Translations under genes and position numbers: made by a program
The notes under the pieces: model-generated
Databases searched by the model: none
The model's input: the letters and a program-made list of their open reading frames with translations, nothing else
Told to the model about the DNA's origin: nothing
Shown: in pieces, positions 1 to 10,520 of the stretch
Position numbering within the stretch: the first letter of the stretch is position 1
Layout: the number at the start of each line of letters is the position of its first letter
Source of the DNA: Gordius sp. MW1
Taxonomy: Eukaryota; Nematomorpha; Gordioida; Gordea; Gordiidae
DNA: 64,000 nucleotides
Direction: 5' to 3'
NCBI GenBank assembly: GCA_964036665.1
Contig: OZ038526.1
Location: 2,728,001-2,792,000, forward strand

Positions 1-283
1 AATTCAGATTTTGTCAACTCTCGCTCCCCCCTCGCGCGACAACATGAGTTTGTCACATTTTTGTGTCATCTTCGTTAATCAAACATGACATATACACTCA
101 TCAATCTTGCTCGTATAACGAAAAAGGCATGTAAGGCAGGGAGCTTTAATGCGAAAAATGGAAGGTAAAATAATTTATTTAAAGACAAGGAGGGAGTAGT
201 AGGGAGAGGGAATACTTAAAAACAACTTAGAGCTCAAATACAAATGTTTTAGGCGAACAACTGGATAATTTATTGCGGTGTAC

Positions 284-2161
284 CTGTAAGGATCTTTGAG
301 TTCGTCCGTCACGCAGTTCAAAAAATTCCTAAAAACATACAAAAAATGACAATAAATGATGAAAAAAAAAGCTCTTATCTTTTTATATTTATAATTTTTT
401 TTTAATTCTTACCATCCAACGTAAGTGAAAAGGCACGAATAGAAAGCCATGCAGACATCTTTGATGCCGTTGGTACCACGAAATGGGTCAGCAAAATTTT
501 GGGTATGTCCTAAAGATTTAATTTTTCAGGAAAACATTAAAAAAATAATATTAGGATTTTAGTAAAAATTATTAACATTGAGAGAAATTAGAACATAGAA
601 TGAAGAATGTTATATAGTTAAATTGATTTAACCTTGAGCCAATCGAACGATACCGGCCAAGATGACGCAACCCAAGGCCACGAGCTTGGCTAGAGTGAAA
701 AAATCTTGGATCTTGATTGCTATTTTGACGCTTGCCGCGTTCACTGCGACCAATAATACTAGAACACAAGTATACGCTTCAAGATAATAAAACTAATTTT
801 CTTTTGTATAATCTAATTAAATTAACCGCTTCGTATTATTTAGTCCGTAAGTCTCAGCACTTTGTTGGCTAATTTAAATGAGGTTTCGAAGAATTTTAGC
901 TTTTAAAAGTTAAATGGCAAAAAAAATTAAAAATTGTTGTAAGCAGTTAAAAAATTAATACCAATTTAACATAAACCATGCTAGAGCTAACCTCATCTCA
1001 CCAAAGTTGACAAATATCAAACACGCGAAGTCCTAAATTTGCATAGATGGTTTAATAATTTACATAGCCCTGTGGCTGCAATAATTTTGGCCAAGTCGTT
1101 GAGGTATTGCCTGTCGGCATCCATCATGTTGGATTCATCCATGCCAGCCAAGAAGGGGCGGGGCAAGTAGTAGCCGAACGCGAGGCAAACGATGGCCAAC
1201 AAACAGGGTCGCACCATGACGATATTGCACCACAAGTAGAAGAAGGCCGGAATGCGCCCAAAGCATTCCAGGATATAGGCGTACTCTCCCCCGCTACGAG
1301 ATATCGTGGTACCTAATGTGCATGTAACATCTTGAGAAATTTTTATATAAACGAAAACGCAGTTATTTATCCTAGAATTCATTAGTGTGGTAGATATAGA
1401 GGGACTAGTATCGTGACGTGATCGATCTATACTAATTGAATTTAAAAAAAAAATTAGAAACTTATCGAAGTAACTTACGTGTTAACATATTTTTCATCGA
1501 CTTCCAAATTATTGGTAATATCCTATTTGCTGAGGTAACTTCTAAATCCCAAACCATGGGCGTAGCTAGCATGGAATTAGAGGGGGCAATGATTTAGGGA
1601 TGAGCAAATCATTTTTGGACATTATAGCCATTTTAATAAATTCCAACAAATTTTTTGATTAGGAGTGGGGCAGCCGCCCCTCCCTGCCTCCCCTTGGCTA
1701 CGCCCATGTCCGTAACCAATAAAGCATCATAATCACATTCAAAAATTTTAAAATTAAATAGGTCACCACAGATAATTATTATTTCGATCGTTTTTAAAGT
1801 CACGACTTATATTTTAAAAAATATGTAATTCGCAAACTAAGGTAGAACATGTAGTGGTTAGAGTACGCTACTTTATCTAGCCAGGGCCGAGTGGCAAGAA
1901 CCGTTAAGTTATGGAGCAAGGCTTACCCAATTCGGCGAAGGAAAGGGCGCCGAGGGCGGATAAGATGCCGGACAAAAGCCATACAATTAAGGTAACACCC
2001 ACGCTCCCCGCATTTTGCAGAGCTCCACCGGGTGTAATAAATATGGCCGAACCAATGATACTACCGACTATTATAGTGACGCCGTTGAGTAGACCCACGG
2101 TCTTTTCCAACTTGACACCACCGTCGCTACTAGTGGACGAGCACTTTTCACGACCTGACAT
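284..2161 (-). CDS. SLC7-family amino-acid transporter light chain (LAT / y+LAT type), 5' part, five exons
   Basis: Coding exons in order are 1927-2161, 1064-1312, 633-758, 413-509 and 284-328. All junctions are GT-AG and the phases join, giving 250 codons plus two bases. The start is the ATG at 2161. The first exon carries the LLNGVTIIVGSIIGSAIF segment, the glycine-rich substrate-binding stretch of TM1 in APC-superfamily LAT transporters. It is followed by further hydrophobic helices and the conserved AELG, SGGEYAYILE and IKIQDFFTLAKLVAL blocks. Family members are 12-helix plasma-membrane exchangers of neutral or cationic amino acids that pair with a CD98hc-like heavy chain. The window holds roughly the first half; the rest lies to the left. 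The extracellular loop between predicted TM3 and TM4 (from LPRPFLAG) has no cysteine, whereas family members usually link to the heavy chain through one there. The family call is firm; substrate specificity is not determinable. Confidence 0.9.
1555..1708. mobile_element. family-A hAT-like MITE (TIR CATGGGCGTAGC) in SLC7 intron 1
   Basis: The ends CATGGGCGTAGCTAGCATGG and TTGGCTACGCCCATG form terminal inverted repeats. The flanks TCCCAAAC and TCCGTAAC agree at 6 of 8 bases, fitting a decayed 8-bp target duplication. The interior is non-coding and contains the purine-rich stretch typical of the family. Confidence 0.8.
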
Positions 2162-2553
2162 GACTTCTGCTCAAATCTTTATATATTAAAAAAAAGAACT
2201 TCACATGATCGATTAATAACTACAAAATTGTATAAAAAAAAGTATTAGGGGAGACCGGGGCTAGTCGTACCCCGGGGTTACTATTATCTTTGTAATTATT
2301 TTTAAAAATAATAATGATATATGATTAAAATTTAAACCATCTGTGTATGTTTTCATAAGGTATAAGTAAAAAATTTTTTGTTTGGAAAAAATAAATTTAA
2401 CATTTTTATAGAAGAAAAACGATTTTTCGGGGCTATTAGTAGCCTTGACAAAATTTTCTATTTTGCACATAAAATTTTTTTGGCTTTATATTTTGGACTA
2501 ATTTAAGTTTTAATTGCTATGCAATTTATGGGCTCACTTTCCATTTTCCGAAT

Positions 2554-2640
2554 GTCACGCACCGAACGTGGATGTCACGCACCGAACGTGGATGTCACGC
2601 ACCAAACGTGGATGTCACGCACCGAACGTGGATGTCACAC
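2554..2640. repeat. 20-bp tandem repeat, about 4.3 copies
   Basis: The unit GTCACGCACCGAACGTGGAT is repeated head to tail with one substitution (CCAAAC) in the third copy. Single derived copies recur at about 2917-2945 and 3218-3235 inside the neighbouring 130-bp array. Confidence 0.9.
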
Positions 2641-2729
2641 ACTTTTAATTTTTGTTATTTGTTAATTTAATTTAACCAGTTTTTGGGTTCGAATCCCGGG
2701 ATTTTTTTTTTCTATTATGATTGTTCCTG

Positions 2730-3840
2730 TTACTACCATTGATAATAAGACTTTTTGGCCGTCCGTTGGGTGCTGACCAATAAAAAAATGACCATTTGGC
2801 CAAAGTGTGAAGCGAAATTATTTTTGCGTTTTTTTTTGACTCTTATGATTGTTCTTGTTCCTACCATTGATAATAAGACTTTTTGGCCGTCCGTTAACTG
2901 CTGACCAATGGAATCGTGGATGTCACGCACCGAACCGAACGTGGATATGCACTTTTAATTTTTGTTAATTTAACCAGTTTTTGGGTTCGAATCTCGGGGT
3001 TTTTTTTGAATATTATTATTGTAACTGCTACTACCATTGATAATATGACTTTTTGGCCGTCCGCTGGCTACTGACCACTGTAAACAAATGACCATTTGGC
3101 CAAAATGTTAAACGAAATTTTTTTTTGCGTTTTTTTTGCCTCTTATGATTGTTCCTGTTACTACCATTGATAATATTTCTTTTTGGCCGTCCGTTGGCTG
3201 CTGACCAATGAAAAAAACGTGGATGTCTTGCACCGAATGTCTTTTTTGTTTACTTTTAATTTTTGTTAATTTAACCAGTTTTTGGGTTCGAATCCCGGGG
3301 TTTTTTTTGACTATTATGTTTGTTCCTGTTACTACCATTGATAATAAGACTTTTTGGCCGTCCGCTGGCTGCTGACCAATGGAAAAAAATGACCATTTGG
3401 CCAAAATGTGAATCCAAGTTTATTTTTTCGCTTTTTTCCGCCTATTATGATTGTTCATGTTACTACCATTGATAATCTGCCTTTTTGGCCGTCCTCTGGC
3501 TACTGACCACTGGAAAAAAATGACCATTGGCCAAAGTATGAAGTAAAATTTTTTTCCTCGTTTTTTTGACTCTTATGATTGTTCCTGTTACTACCATTGA
3601 TAATATGACTTTTTGGCCGTCCGCTGGCTACTGACCATTGGAAAAAAATGACCATTGGCCAAAGTATGAAGTAAAATTTTTTTCCTCGTTTTTTTGGCTA
3701 ACATTGACTTATAGAGTATCTGTTGGTAGTGACCAATGAAAAAAATGACCATTTGGCCAAAATGTGAATCGAAAATTTTTTTTCGTTTTTTTGACTTTTA
3801 TGATTGTTTCTGTTAATACCATTAATAATATGACTTATTC
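2730..3840. repeat. degenerate ~130-bp tandem array (GGCCGTCCGCTGGCTGCTGACCAATG unit), about 8 copies
   Basis: Each unit contains TTTTTGGCCGTCCGNTGGC, TGCTGACCAATG, ATGACCATTTGGCCAAA and TTACTACCATTGATAATA. Some units are joined by TTTTTGGGTTCGAATCCCGG, which matches an RNA polymerase III B box. A related array lies at 14170-15130. Short ORFs here are frame noise from the repeats. Confidence 0.85.
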
Positions 3841-5321
3841 CCAAACATATTAACATTTAGTTTTTGTGTTATATTAAATAATGTATTGTAACATGACAAT
3901 GGAATAAAAAATCTCAAATTAATTGCATCATGAATTTACCATAACTGGATTTCCATACAAAATTTCAATGTTGATATAAACCTACCGAAATAAAAGCACA
4001 AACCCAATTATCCTCTATTTTAATATCTAAATTTTTTATTAAAAGCTCGTTGTGTTCCCATTGACTACTACAAGTGTAATTTTTTAATCGTAACCTCTTC
4101 TTAAATTTTAATCGCATTTGTAGGTCTCTTAATCTTTCGTCCTCCTGTTTGTTTCTTTTCAAAGATTTTTGTTAATTTTTTAACCAGTTTTTGGGTTCGA
4201 ATCCCGGGGTTTTTCTTGACTATTATTATTGTGCCTGTTGACATTTATTTTCTGGTTACCTAATCTCTGTTGTTTAACGCACGTTAAACCCCTACCCCTC
4301 TATCTTACCCTTCCACCGCTGAGTTGGTATTATTAGGGGGCGGGAGTGAAGGAGATCATCCCTCAACCCCTTTTTATTATTATTGATTTTTATATGCTTT
4401 TGGCAAATTAACGGAGGGAAAGGGGGGATAGTGTGCGCGTTTAGTTTTAACGGAGGGAAAGGGGGGGGGGGGAAGGAGGTAGTTACTCTTCTATTCCCCC
4501 TCACTTCAGGCAAATACACTTAGAGCGCCAGCCCCCAAACCCCCATCCGCCATTGGTCTTTGCTATGAAAAACGTGGCTGATCGTATCGCTAGTGCTGCC
4601 ACAACTTCCCTTCACTTTCCCACTTTTTACCACTAAATGACGTCTAACTCTATAATTCAGTACACTTTTAAAAAACATTTTATCGTAAAAACATGTTTAT
4701 CAAAAATGAAATTTAATTGATCAGACAGGGACATGGACGTAGCCAGGTTTTGGTTTGGGGGGGAGGCGAAACGTTTAAAATTTCAATCAGGGGGGGGGGC
4801 CAAACCTACAATTTTTAATTTTTAGTTTTTTCATTCAAAAATTTTTTTTTCGTCATTTAGGGGGGTTTTCTTATTTGAACAAAAGGTCGACCAAGCAAAA
4901 CCCAGGCAAAACTAGTCCCCCCCCCACTAAATGACAAAAACTTTCAATAAAGCTTCCTCCAAGAGTTACATTTTAGCCCCTTCACCCTCCTAACCTAAAA
5001 TGTTTAACCTAATTTCATTTATTAAAAAATAAAAAATAAAGATGATATTTATATACTTTATCCAGCCGACATTACTCATTTATATTTTCCCGCTTCGTCA
5101 AATTGTAAATCAAAATAAAATTTTACGTTTTTTTGGCTAACATTGATACCTACCTATGCCCGTCAGTCCAATTCTTTTGCCTTTAATACCCCCCTATAGG
5201 CATTCTCGCCCCTTCTCACCTTTCTCGCCCATAAATTGCATAGCAAATAAGCTACATTTATACGTAGAATAGATGAGTCGTCCCCTCTTCCCTTCCCCCC
5301 CCCCCTTCCCATTTCCCCCTT

Positions 5322-5499
5322 CTCCGGGGGTCTGGGGGCGGAGCCCCCAGGAGATGGGGGTTTGGGGGCGTAGCCCCCAACGGGGGTTTGGGGGCAGGCC
5401 CCCAACGGGGGACTGGGGGCGGAGCCCCCAGCAGGGGGTTTGGGGGCGAAGCCCCCAAGGGGGTCTGGGGGCGAAGCCCCCAGTTACGCCCGAAGGGCG
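5322..5499. repeat. G-rich palindromic array of about 30-bp units
   Basis: The block TGGGGGCGNAGCCCCCA is repeated about six times, separated by short G-runs. Each unit can form a perfect hairpin and the G-runs could form quadruplexes. It sits at the 3' side of HINE-like copy 1; copy 2 ends in a shorter analogue (GAGGGCCGAAGGCCCGAG, about 15557-15575). Confidence 0.85.
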
Positions 5500-6202
5500 T
5501 ATTATCTTATAAGGGGATATTTTTTATATAAAACCCGCCTAATGATTAAATTTTTATTTGTAATATAACATGTTGAATTATTAATTGTTCATAAAAATAG
5601 GGGTCGGGGCTAGTCGGAGAGGGGCTAGTTATAGCCATTTTTCATTGGGCCTTACAAATGACAAAATTCAAAAAACAAAGATCTTGTTTATAATTCAACT
5701 TAGTGTAATTTAGAATAGAAATAGGCTCTAATTATATTTTAAAAAACTACTAAAAGTTTTTTTTACATTGCAGAATCTGTCTTTTAAGTATACTTGAGTC
5801 AGATTGTCATCTTGACCCTTATTTTATTTTTATCATATAAAATACAATAATATTACATTTAAATTTTCTATGTTTTTTATAATGTAACAATATTTTTATG
5901 GATTTGAGTTAGCACACACTATTAAGAAGTCAAAACGTCAGGGTTAATCTATCCCCTGAACATAGCTATAACTAACCCCGGGCACTTTTGAAATTTCTAG
6001 GATTTTTGATTTTTAAACTTAGTTTATAAAAAATCTATAAGCTTTTTTTCTCAATTTTCTTTTCTATAATAGAAATAAACTATAAAAATGTATTCCAATA
6101 AAAAAATTATAAAAATCTTCATTAGTTTTTTTTTAAAGTGGTTTAATTTTTTATGGCTATTTAGGCCCCGGTCTCTCCTATCATCGATTAAATTAAATAA
6201 GG

Positions 6203-6309
6203 TAGAGACCTGCACGGGTGACCCTCGAGTCGAGTCGGGTTGGAGTCGAAAATTCTAAAATGCTTTCGGGTCGGGTTCGGGTTGAAAAAAGTGACTTTGC
6301 AGTTCTCTA
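6203..6309. mobile_element. family-C hAT-like MITE (TIR TAGAG.CCTGCA), 107 bp
   Basis: The element runs from TAGAGACCTGCACGGGTGAC to GACTTTGCAGTTCTCTA, with a short CGGGTCGGGTT-rich interior. The gypsy element inserted across its last bases: the gypsy target duplication CTAAG begins in the final CTA of this MITE. Confidence 0.7.
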
Positions 6310-6311
6310 AG

Positions 6312-6614
6312 TGCTGTAGCTCGCCTTTTCCCATACTCAAATTAAGCCTTTTCCCATACTCAAATTAAGCCTTTTCCCATACTCAAATTAACTCATTAGT
6401 GCTTTTCCTTTTAGTTAATACTCCCACACTCTCACCCATTAGTTATAATATCATTAGTTACTTTCCCACACTCTCACCATGATTTGAGTTCGCATTCATT
6501 ATTGTAATTAAGTACATTATTATTCCCACGCTTTTTCCTATATATTACCAAATTATCGCATAAATGGATTCTTGGATTTTTTCCCTTTCTTACGCATTTT
6601 ATTACGCTATAAAA
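6312..6614 (+). repeat. 5' LTR of the gypsy element
   Basis: The LTR begins TGCTGTAGC and ends GCTATAAAA, so it lacks the usual CA end. Three tandem 22-bp units (CTTTTCCCATACTCAAATTAAG) fill its first quarter. CCTATATATT near 6538 is a possible TATA element. Confidence 0.95.
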
Positions 6615-6615
6615 T

Positions 6616-9600
6616 ATGGCGCGGTCGAATTCCAATATACAATTCCATCAATATAATCCTACCGATAGTTTTGACTTATACTTGTCACAATTCAACCATT
6701 TTCACAATGTTATCGGTTGCGATAAAAAATCCTTATTTCTATCCGTTATAGGTACCGAAAATTTCGAATTACTTACAAACCTTATTGCCCCCCAGGACCC
6801 TGCAAACCTTCCTTTTGAAGAATTATGTTTAGCCCTAAAAAACTTTTATTCTCCCAAATTAAACCCAATCGTACAACGCTACAAATTTAATAAGTTGTCC
6901 CAAATGGATGATGAAACCATCGATGCATTTACAGCAAGATTAAAGGGGGTGGCAATCCATTGCGAATTCGGATCGAACCTTGAAAGTAGCCTCCGTGATA
7001 GGTTTGTAGCTGGATTAAAGAAAACAAAGATTGTTGAACGCCTTTTAGGCATAGAAAATTTGACATGGCAAATTGCGCTGGACACCTCTCGCGCCATGGA
7101 AAGGGCAGAACTACAATCGCAATTATTGAATCATTCGGAAACAATTCATTTGGTAAAACCCAGGTCCTTAAATTATTGTTATTCATGCGGGGGGAATCAT
7201 AATCGGGCCATGTGTAAATTTCGAACTGCAGTTTGTTTTAAATGTCAAAAAAAGGGACACATTGGAAAAATATGCAAGAGCGAATGCAGTGTTACGCATC
7301 ATCAAGTGAATTATTTGAAGGGATATTCGTCATTTCCCACTTATACATTAAAGGTAAATGATCTAGATGTTAATTTTGAAATTGATACAGGGTCATCAGT
7401 GACAATGGTGAATGGAGGAAACATTGTAGTACGGAACGTTTCTCCACTCAAAACTATCTTAAAGAGCTATAATGGTACAACCATACCAACGAAAGGGAAA
7501 ACCGAGGTGACAGTATCTGAAAATGGCAAACGATTTAAATTGCCGTTAATCGTATCAGAAGGCCATGGCCACAACATATTAGGACGCGATTGGTTGCAAC
7601 ATTTTCCCCATATCCTAATTCAACTGGCACATAAATGGATTAAAGATGATACCACTCCCTCTTCAATCAATATGGTTAATAATTTGAATGATATTACTAA
7701 CAAATATTCTTCGTTATTTGATAATAAATCCACCGGAGTTATTGATTTTTATACAACACTTAAACTTAAACCCGAATCCTCTCCTAAATTTTTTCGGCCC
7801 AGACCAATCCCTTATTTTATTAAAGAAAAAGTGGATAAGGAGTTAGACCGACTAGTTAATGAAGGGGTTTTGAAATCTGTAAAATATGCCGACTATGCAG
7901 CGCCCATTGTTACTGTTCTTAAAAAAAATGGGGGATTACGAATTTGTGGAGATTTCCGAAATTTGAATAATAATCTAGTTGTTGAAAAATACCCTCTTCC
8001 CCGAATCCAAGACTTGTTTTCTAAATTAGCAGGTTTTAGATATTTCTCCATATTAGACCTAAAGGAAGCTTATTATCAAATTAAAATTACTGAAAAATCA
8101 CAAAATATTTTAACAATTAATACCCACAGAGGACTTTTTCAATATACTCGACTTCCATTCGGAATTGCTTCTGCCCCAGCGATATTTCAGCGCTTCATAG
8201 ACTCATTATTTAGGAACATTAATGGTGTAGTATGTTATTTAGACGACATTATCGTGTCTGGGAAAACAATTGAGGATCACAATAAAAATCTCGAAATAGT
8301 GTTTAAAATATTGGATGAGGCTAATATAAAATTAAAACGAGAAAAATGTAATTTTTTACAAAAATCAATTGAATATCTTGGACATATAATAAACGAGGAA
8401 GGAATTCACACAACTAACAAAAATACTAAGGCAATTATAAATGCTCCTGACCCTACATCAATTAAAGAATTACAATCTTTCTTAGGCATGGCTACCTATT
8501 ATGCTAAGTTTATACAAAATTTTTCGACTCTAGCACAACCGTTGTATAAATTATTAAGAAAATCAGTGAAATGGAATTGGACACAAGATTGTATAAATGC
8601 CATTAATAAAATAAAGAAAAAAATAATTAATGCTCCTGTTTTAGTTCATTTTAATCCTCAATTACCATTGCTACTCTCCACCGATGCTTCAGCGGAAGGT
8701 ATCGGCGCCGTTTTATCACATGAAATTAAGGGGTACGAGCATCCCATTTCTTTTGCCTCGCGCACACTCAACGCTGCGGAGAGAAATTACAGCCAAATTG
8801 AAAAAGAAGCGTTAGCCATTATATTTGCATTTCAAAAATTTCGAGAATACATTTATGGCCAAACCTTCACTCTAGTAACAGACCACAAACCACTATTATC
8901 AATATTTAATCAAACCAAAAACGTACCTCAAGCTGTATCGGCGCGACTTCAACGATGGGCTTTATTTACAACACCGTACCAATTTAATATTAGATATAAG
9001 AATACCAAAGAAAACGCTCGTGCAGATATGCTCTCAAGGTTAGCTGTTCCGGACGAAACAATATCTCAAGAGGGAGATATTTGTGCTATTTACGAAGAAA
9101 CATTTAAGCAATTACCAATTACATCGGCAGATGTGGCCAGACATACCCGTCAAGATCCTGTTCTAGGACAAGTATATAATTACGTACTTCACGGTTGGCC
9201 CAAAAAAGTGGAATCGGAACTAGTCGTGTACCATCAACGCCAAAAAGAATTAACAACGCTAAAAGGATGCCTTTTCTGGGGATATAGGGTGGTCATTCCA
9301 CAAAAATTAAGAAAAGATATTTTATATATGCTCCATTTAGGCCATCCTGGTATGACCCGCTCTAGGATTCTAGCCCGTCAACATTTATGGTATCCAGGTA
9401 TCGATAAGGACATCCAAAATTACGTTAATAATTGTAAAAATTGCCAAGAGTGGTTTTCTGGAACACCAGAATTAGCTCCCCAAAAATGGACAAACCCTGG
9501 TAAACCTTGGTCTAGGCTACATTTAGATTTTTGTGGTTCTATTCACGGTTATTATTATCTAATTTTGGTCGATGCATATACCAAATGGCCAGAGATATTC

Positions 9601-10509
9601 CCTATGACCAGCATTAGTGCATCGTGCACTATCAATGCCCTCGAATCGATATTTGCTCGTTTCGGACTACCTAATTCCATTGTTTCAGATAATGGTCCAC
9701 AATTTACAAGTGCTGAATTCAAGGGATATTGCAAAAAAAATAATATTCGAAACATTTATTCAAGTCCTTACCACCCTCGTTCTAATGGAGAAGCCGAACG
9801 TTTTATTCGAACCTTTAAAAATTTCCTATATAAGTCGCAAAATTTTAAAAATGATAAATTATTTAATTTCTTGTTTTCTTACAGGAATACTATCCATCCT
9901 ACAACTGGTTTTACCCCAGCAGATTTGTTAATCAAAATTCACCCCTTAAGTTTGTTTAGTTTTTTAAAACCACACATGATGGTAGGGGAACTTGAAGAAG
10001 ATAATTTTATTAGAAGAAAATTTTTAATCGGTGACAAAGTCTGGGTGAGAGATTTTACAAGTAGTGACAAATTGTGGTGCAAAGGAGTCGTTCGTAAAAT
10101 ACTTGGTCCCGTTTCTTACGTAATCGAAACAGAAGAAGGTATGATGTGGAAAAGACATGGCGACCACATAAGGAAACGATCGGATACAATCATGGAAGAA
10201 GACTTGCCTACACAGGTGACAACGCCCTGCCCCTCTCCTTCTACAGACTTGGCAAATGATTCACCATTTGACGATTACAGCACGGAGCAAGCTAGTTTTT
10301 CACGTACACCACCTATGACGCCCTCCATTAATACTCTTCCATCTACGACCCTTCCTTTTAACTCGCCACCATCCACATCTTCGACGATACCACTTACGTC
10401 CCCGCCCCGTTTGCCGATCGATCCTGACGTAGTTGGACTACCTTCACCTACACTACCACGACGGTCGACCCGAATTAAATACCCGATGCAAAGATACGGA
10501 ATCGATTAA
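6616..10509 (+). CDS. gag-pol polyprotein of Ty3/gypsy element (Mag-like)
   Basis: This is a single 1,297-residue frame encoding Gag and Pol. In order it has an N-terminal Gag region; two zinc knuckles starting at C188 (CX2CX3HX4C then CX2CX4HX4C); an aspartic protease with D257-T-G-S; reverse transcriptase with Y541-L-D-D; and RNase H with D690. The integrase follows, with HX2H near 907-910, CX2C, and the catalytic triad D971, D1025, E1061 at exact DD35E spacing. A proline/serine/threonine-rich tail ends the protein. Gag and Pol share one frame with no shift or stop. The frame opens at 6616, one base inside the presumed primer-binding site. The knuckle pattern and fused frame suggest the Mag lineage; this is inferred, not tested by phylogeny. 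Host protein synthesis would occur in the cytoplasm with integration in the nucleus. Confidence 0.96.
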   Translation: MARSNSNIQFHQYNPTDSFDLYLSQFNHFHNVIGCDKKSLFLSVIGTENFELLTNLIAPQDPANLPFEELCLALKNFYSPKLNPIVQRYKFNKLSQMDDETIDAFTARLKGVAIHCEFGSNLESSLRDRFVAGLKKTKIVERLLGIENLTWQIALDTSRAMERAELQSQLLNHSETIHLVKPRSLNYCYSCGGNHNRAMCKFRTAVCFKCQKKGHIGKICKSECSVTHHQVNYLKGYSSFPTYTLKVNDLDVNFEIDTGSSVTMVNGGNIVVRNVSPLKTILKSYNGTTIPTKGKTEVTVSENGKRFKLPLIVSEGHGHNILGRDWLQHFPHILIQLAHKWIKDDTTPSSINMVNNLNDITNKYSSLFDNKSTGVIDFYTTLKLKPESSPKFFRPRPIPYFIKEKVDKELDRLVNEGVLKSVKYADYAAPIVTVLKKNGGLRICGDFRNLNNNLVVEKYPLPRIQDLFSKLAGFRYFSILDLKEAYYQIKITEKSQNILTINTHRGLFQYTRLPFGIASAPAIFQRFIDSLFRNINGVVCYLDDIIVSGKTIEDHNKNLEIVFKILDEANIKLKREKCNFLQKSIEYLGHIINEEGIHTTNKNTKAIINAPDPTSIKELQSFLGMATYYAKFIQNFSTLAQPLYKLLRKSVKWNWTQDCINAINKIKKKIINAPVLVHFNPQLPLLLSTDASAEGIGAVLSHEIKGYEHPISFASRTLNAAERNYSQIEKEALAIIFAFQKFREYIYGQTFTLVTDHKPLLSIFNQTKNVPQAVSARLQRWALFTTPYQFNIRYKNTKENARADMLSRLAVPDETISQEGDICAIYEETFKQLPITSADVARHTRQDPVLGQVYNYVLHGWPKKVESELVVYHQRQKELTTLKGCLFWGYRVVIPQKLRKDILYMLHLGHPGMTRSRILARQHLWYPGIDKDIQNYVNNCKNCQEWFSGTPELAPQKWTNPGKPWSRLHLDFCGSIHGYYYLILVDAYTKWPEIFPMTSISASCTINALESIFARFGLPNSIVSDNGPQFTSAEFKGYCKKNNIRNIYSSPYHPRSNGEAERFIRTFKNFLYKSQNFKNDKLFNFLFSYRNTIHPTTGFTPADLLIKIHPLSLFSFLKPHMMVGELEEDNFIRRKFLIGDKVWVRDFTSSDKLWCKGVVRKILGPVSYVIETEEGMMWKRHGDHIRKRSDTIMEEDLPTQVTTPCPSPSTDLANDSPFDDYSTEQASFSRTPPMTPSINTLPSTTLPFNSPPSTSSTIPLTSPPRLPIDPDVVGLPSPTLPRRSTRIKYPMQRYGID

Positions 10510-10520
10510 GGGGAAAGAAA

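Larger units (their letters stand above)
2505..5512 (+). mobile_element. Helentron/HINE-like non-autonomous element, copy 1
   Basis: The element opens with TTGCTATGCAATTTATGGGCTC and carries, near 5222-5250, the inverted version (CGCCCATAAATTGCATAGCAA). Between them lie a 20-bp tandem array (2554-2640), about eight copies of a roughly 130-bp unit (2730-3840), and GC-rich blocks. The right side ends in a G-rich palindromic array and a final hairpin CGCCCGAAGGGCG at about 5487-5499. Subterminal inverted repeats, an internal satellite and a 3' hairpin are the known layout of HINE/DINE elements derived from Helentrons. The same order recurs at 13495-15590. No Rep/helicase coding is present. The class assignment is inference. 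Confidence 0.5.
2248..6172. mobile_element. TA-flanked inverted-repeat element split by later insertions
   Basis: The left end reads TAGGGGAGACCGGGGCTAGT (2248 on). The right end, near 6155-6172, reads AGGCCCCGGTCTCTCCTA, its near-perfect reverse complement. If the terminal TA pair is the target duplication, this is a mariner-type non-autonomous element. The two outer parts (about 2248-2500 and 5580-6172) are AT-rich and non-coding. The middle is occupied by the HINE-like element at 2505-5512. The pairing of the ends is seen directly; that they belong to one insertion is inferred. Confidence 0.5.

Noticed and set aside
2261..3404. Several minus-strand ORFs
   Set aside because: They read through the ~130-bp satellite and repeat the same peptide; no gene.
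2730..3840. Tandem array considered as a CRISPR array
   Set aside because: Repeat and 'spacer' portions both recur between units, units are ~130 bp and degenerate, and the context is eukaryotic.
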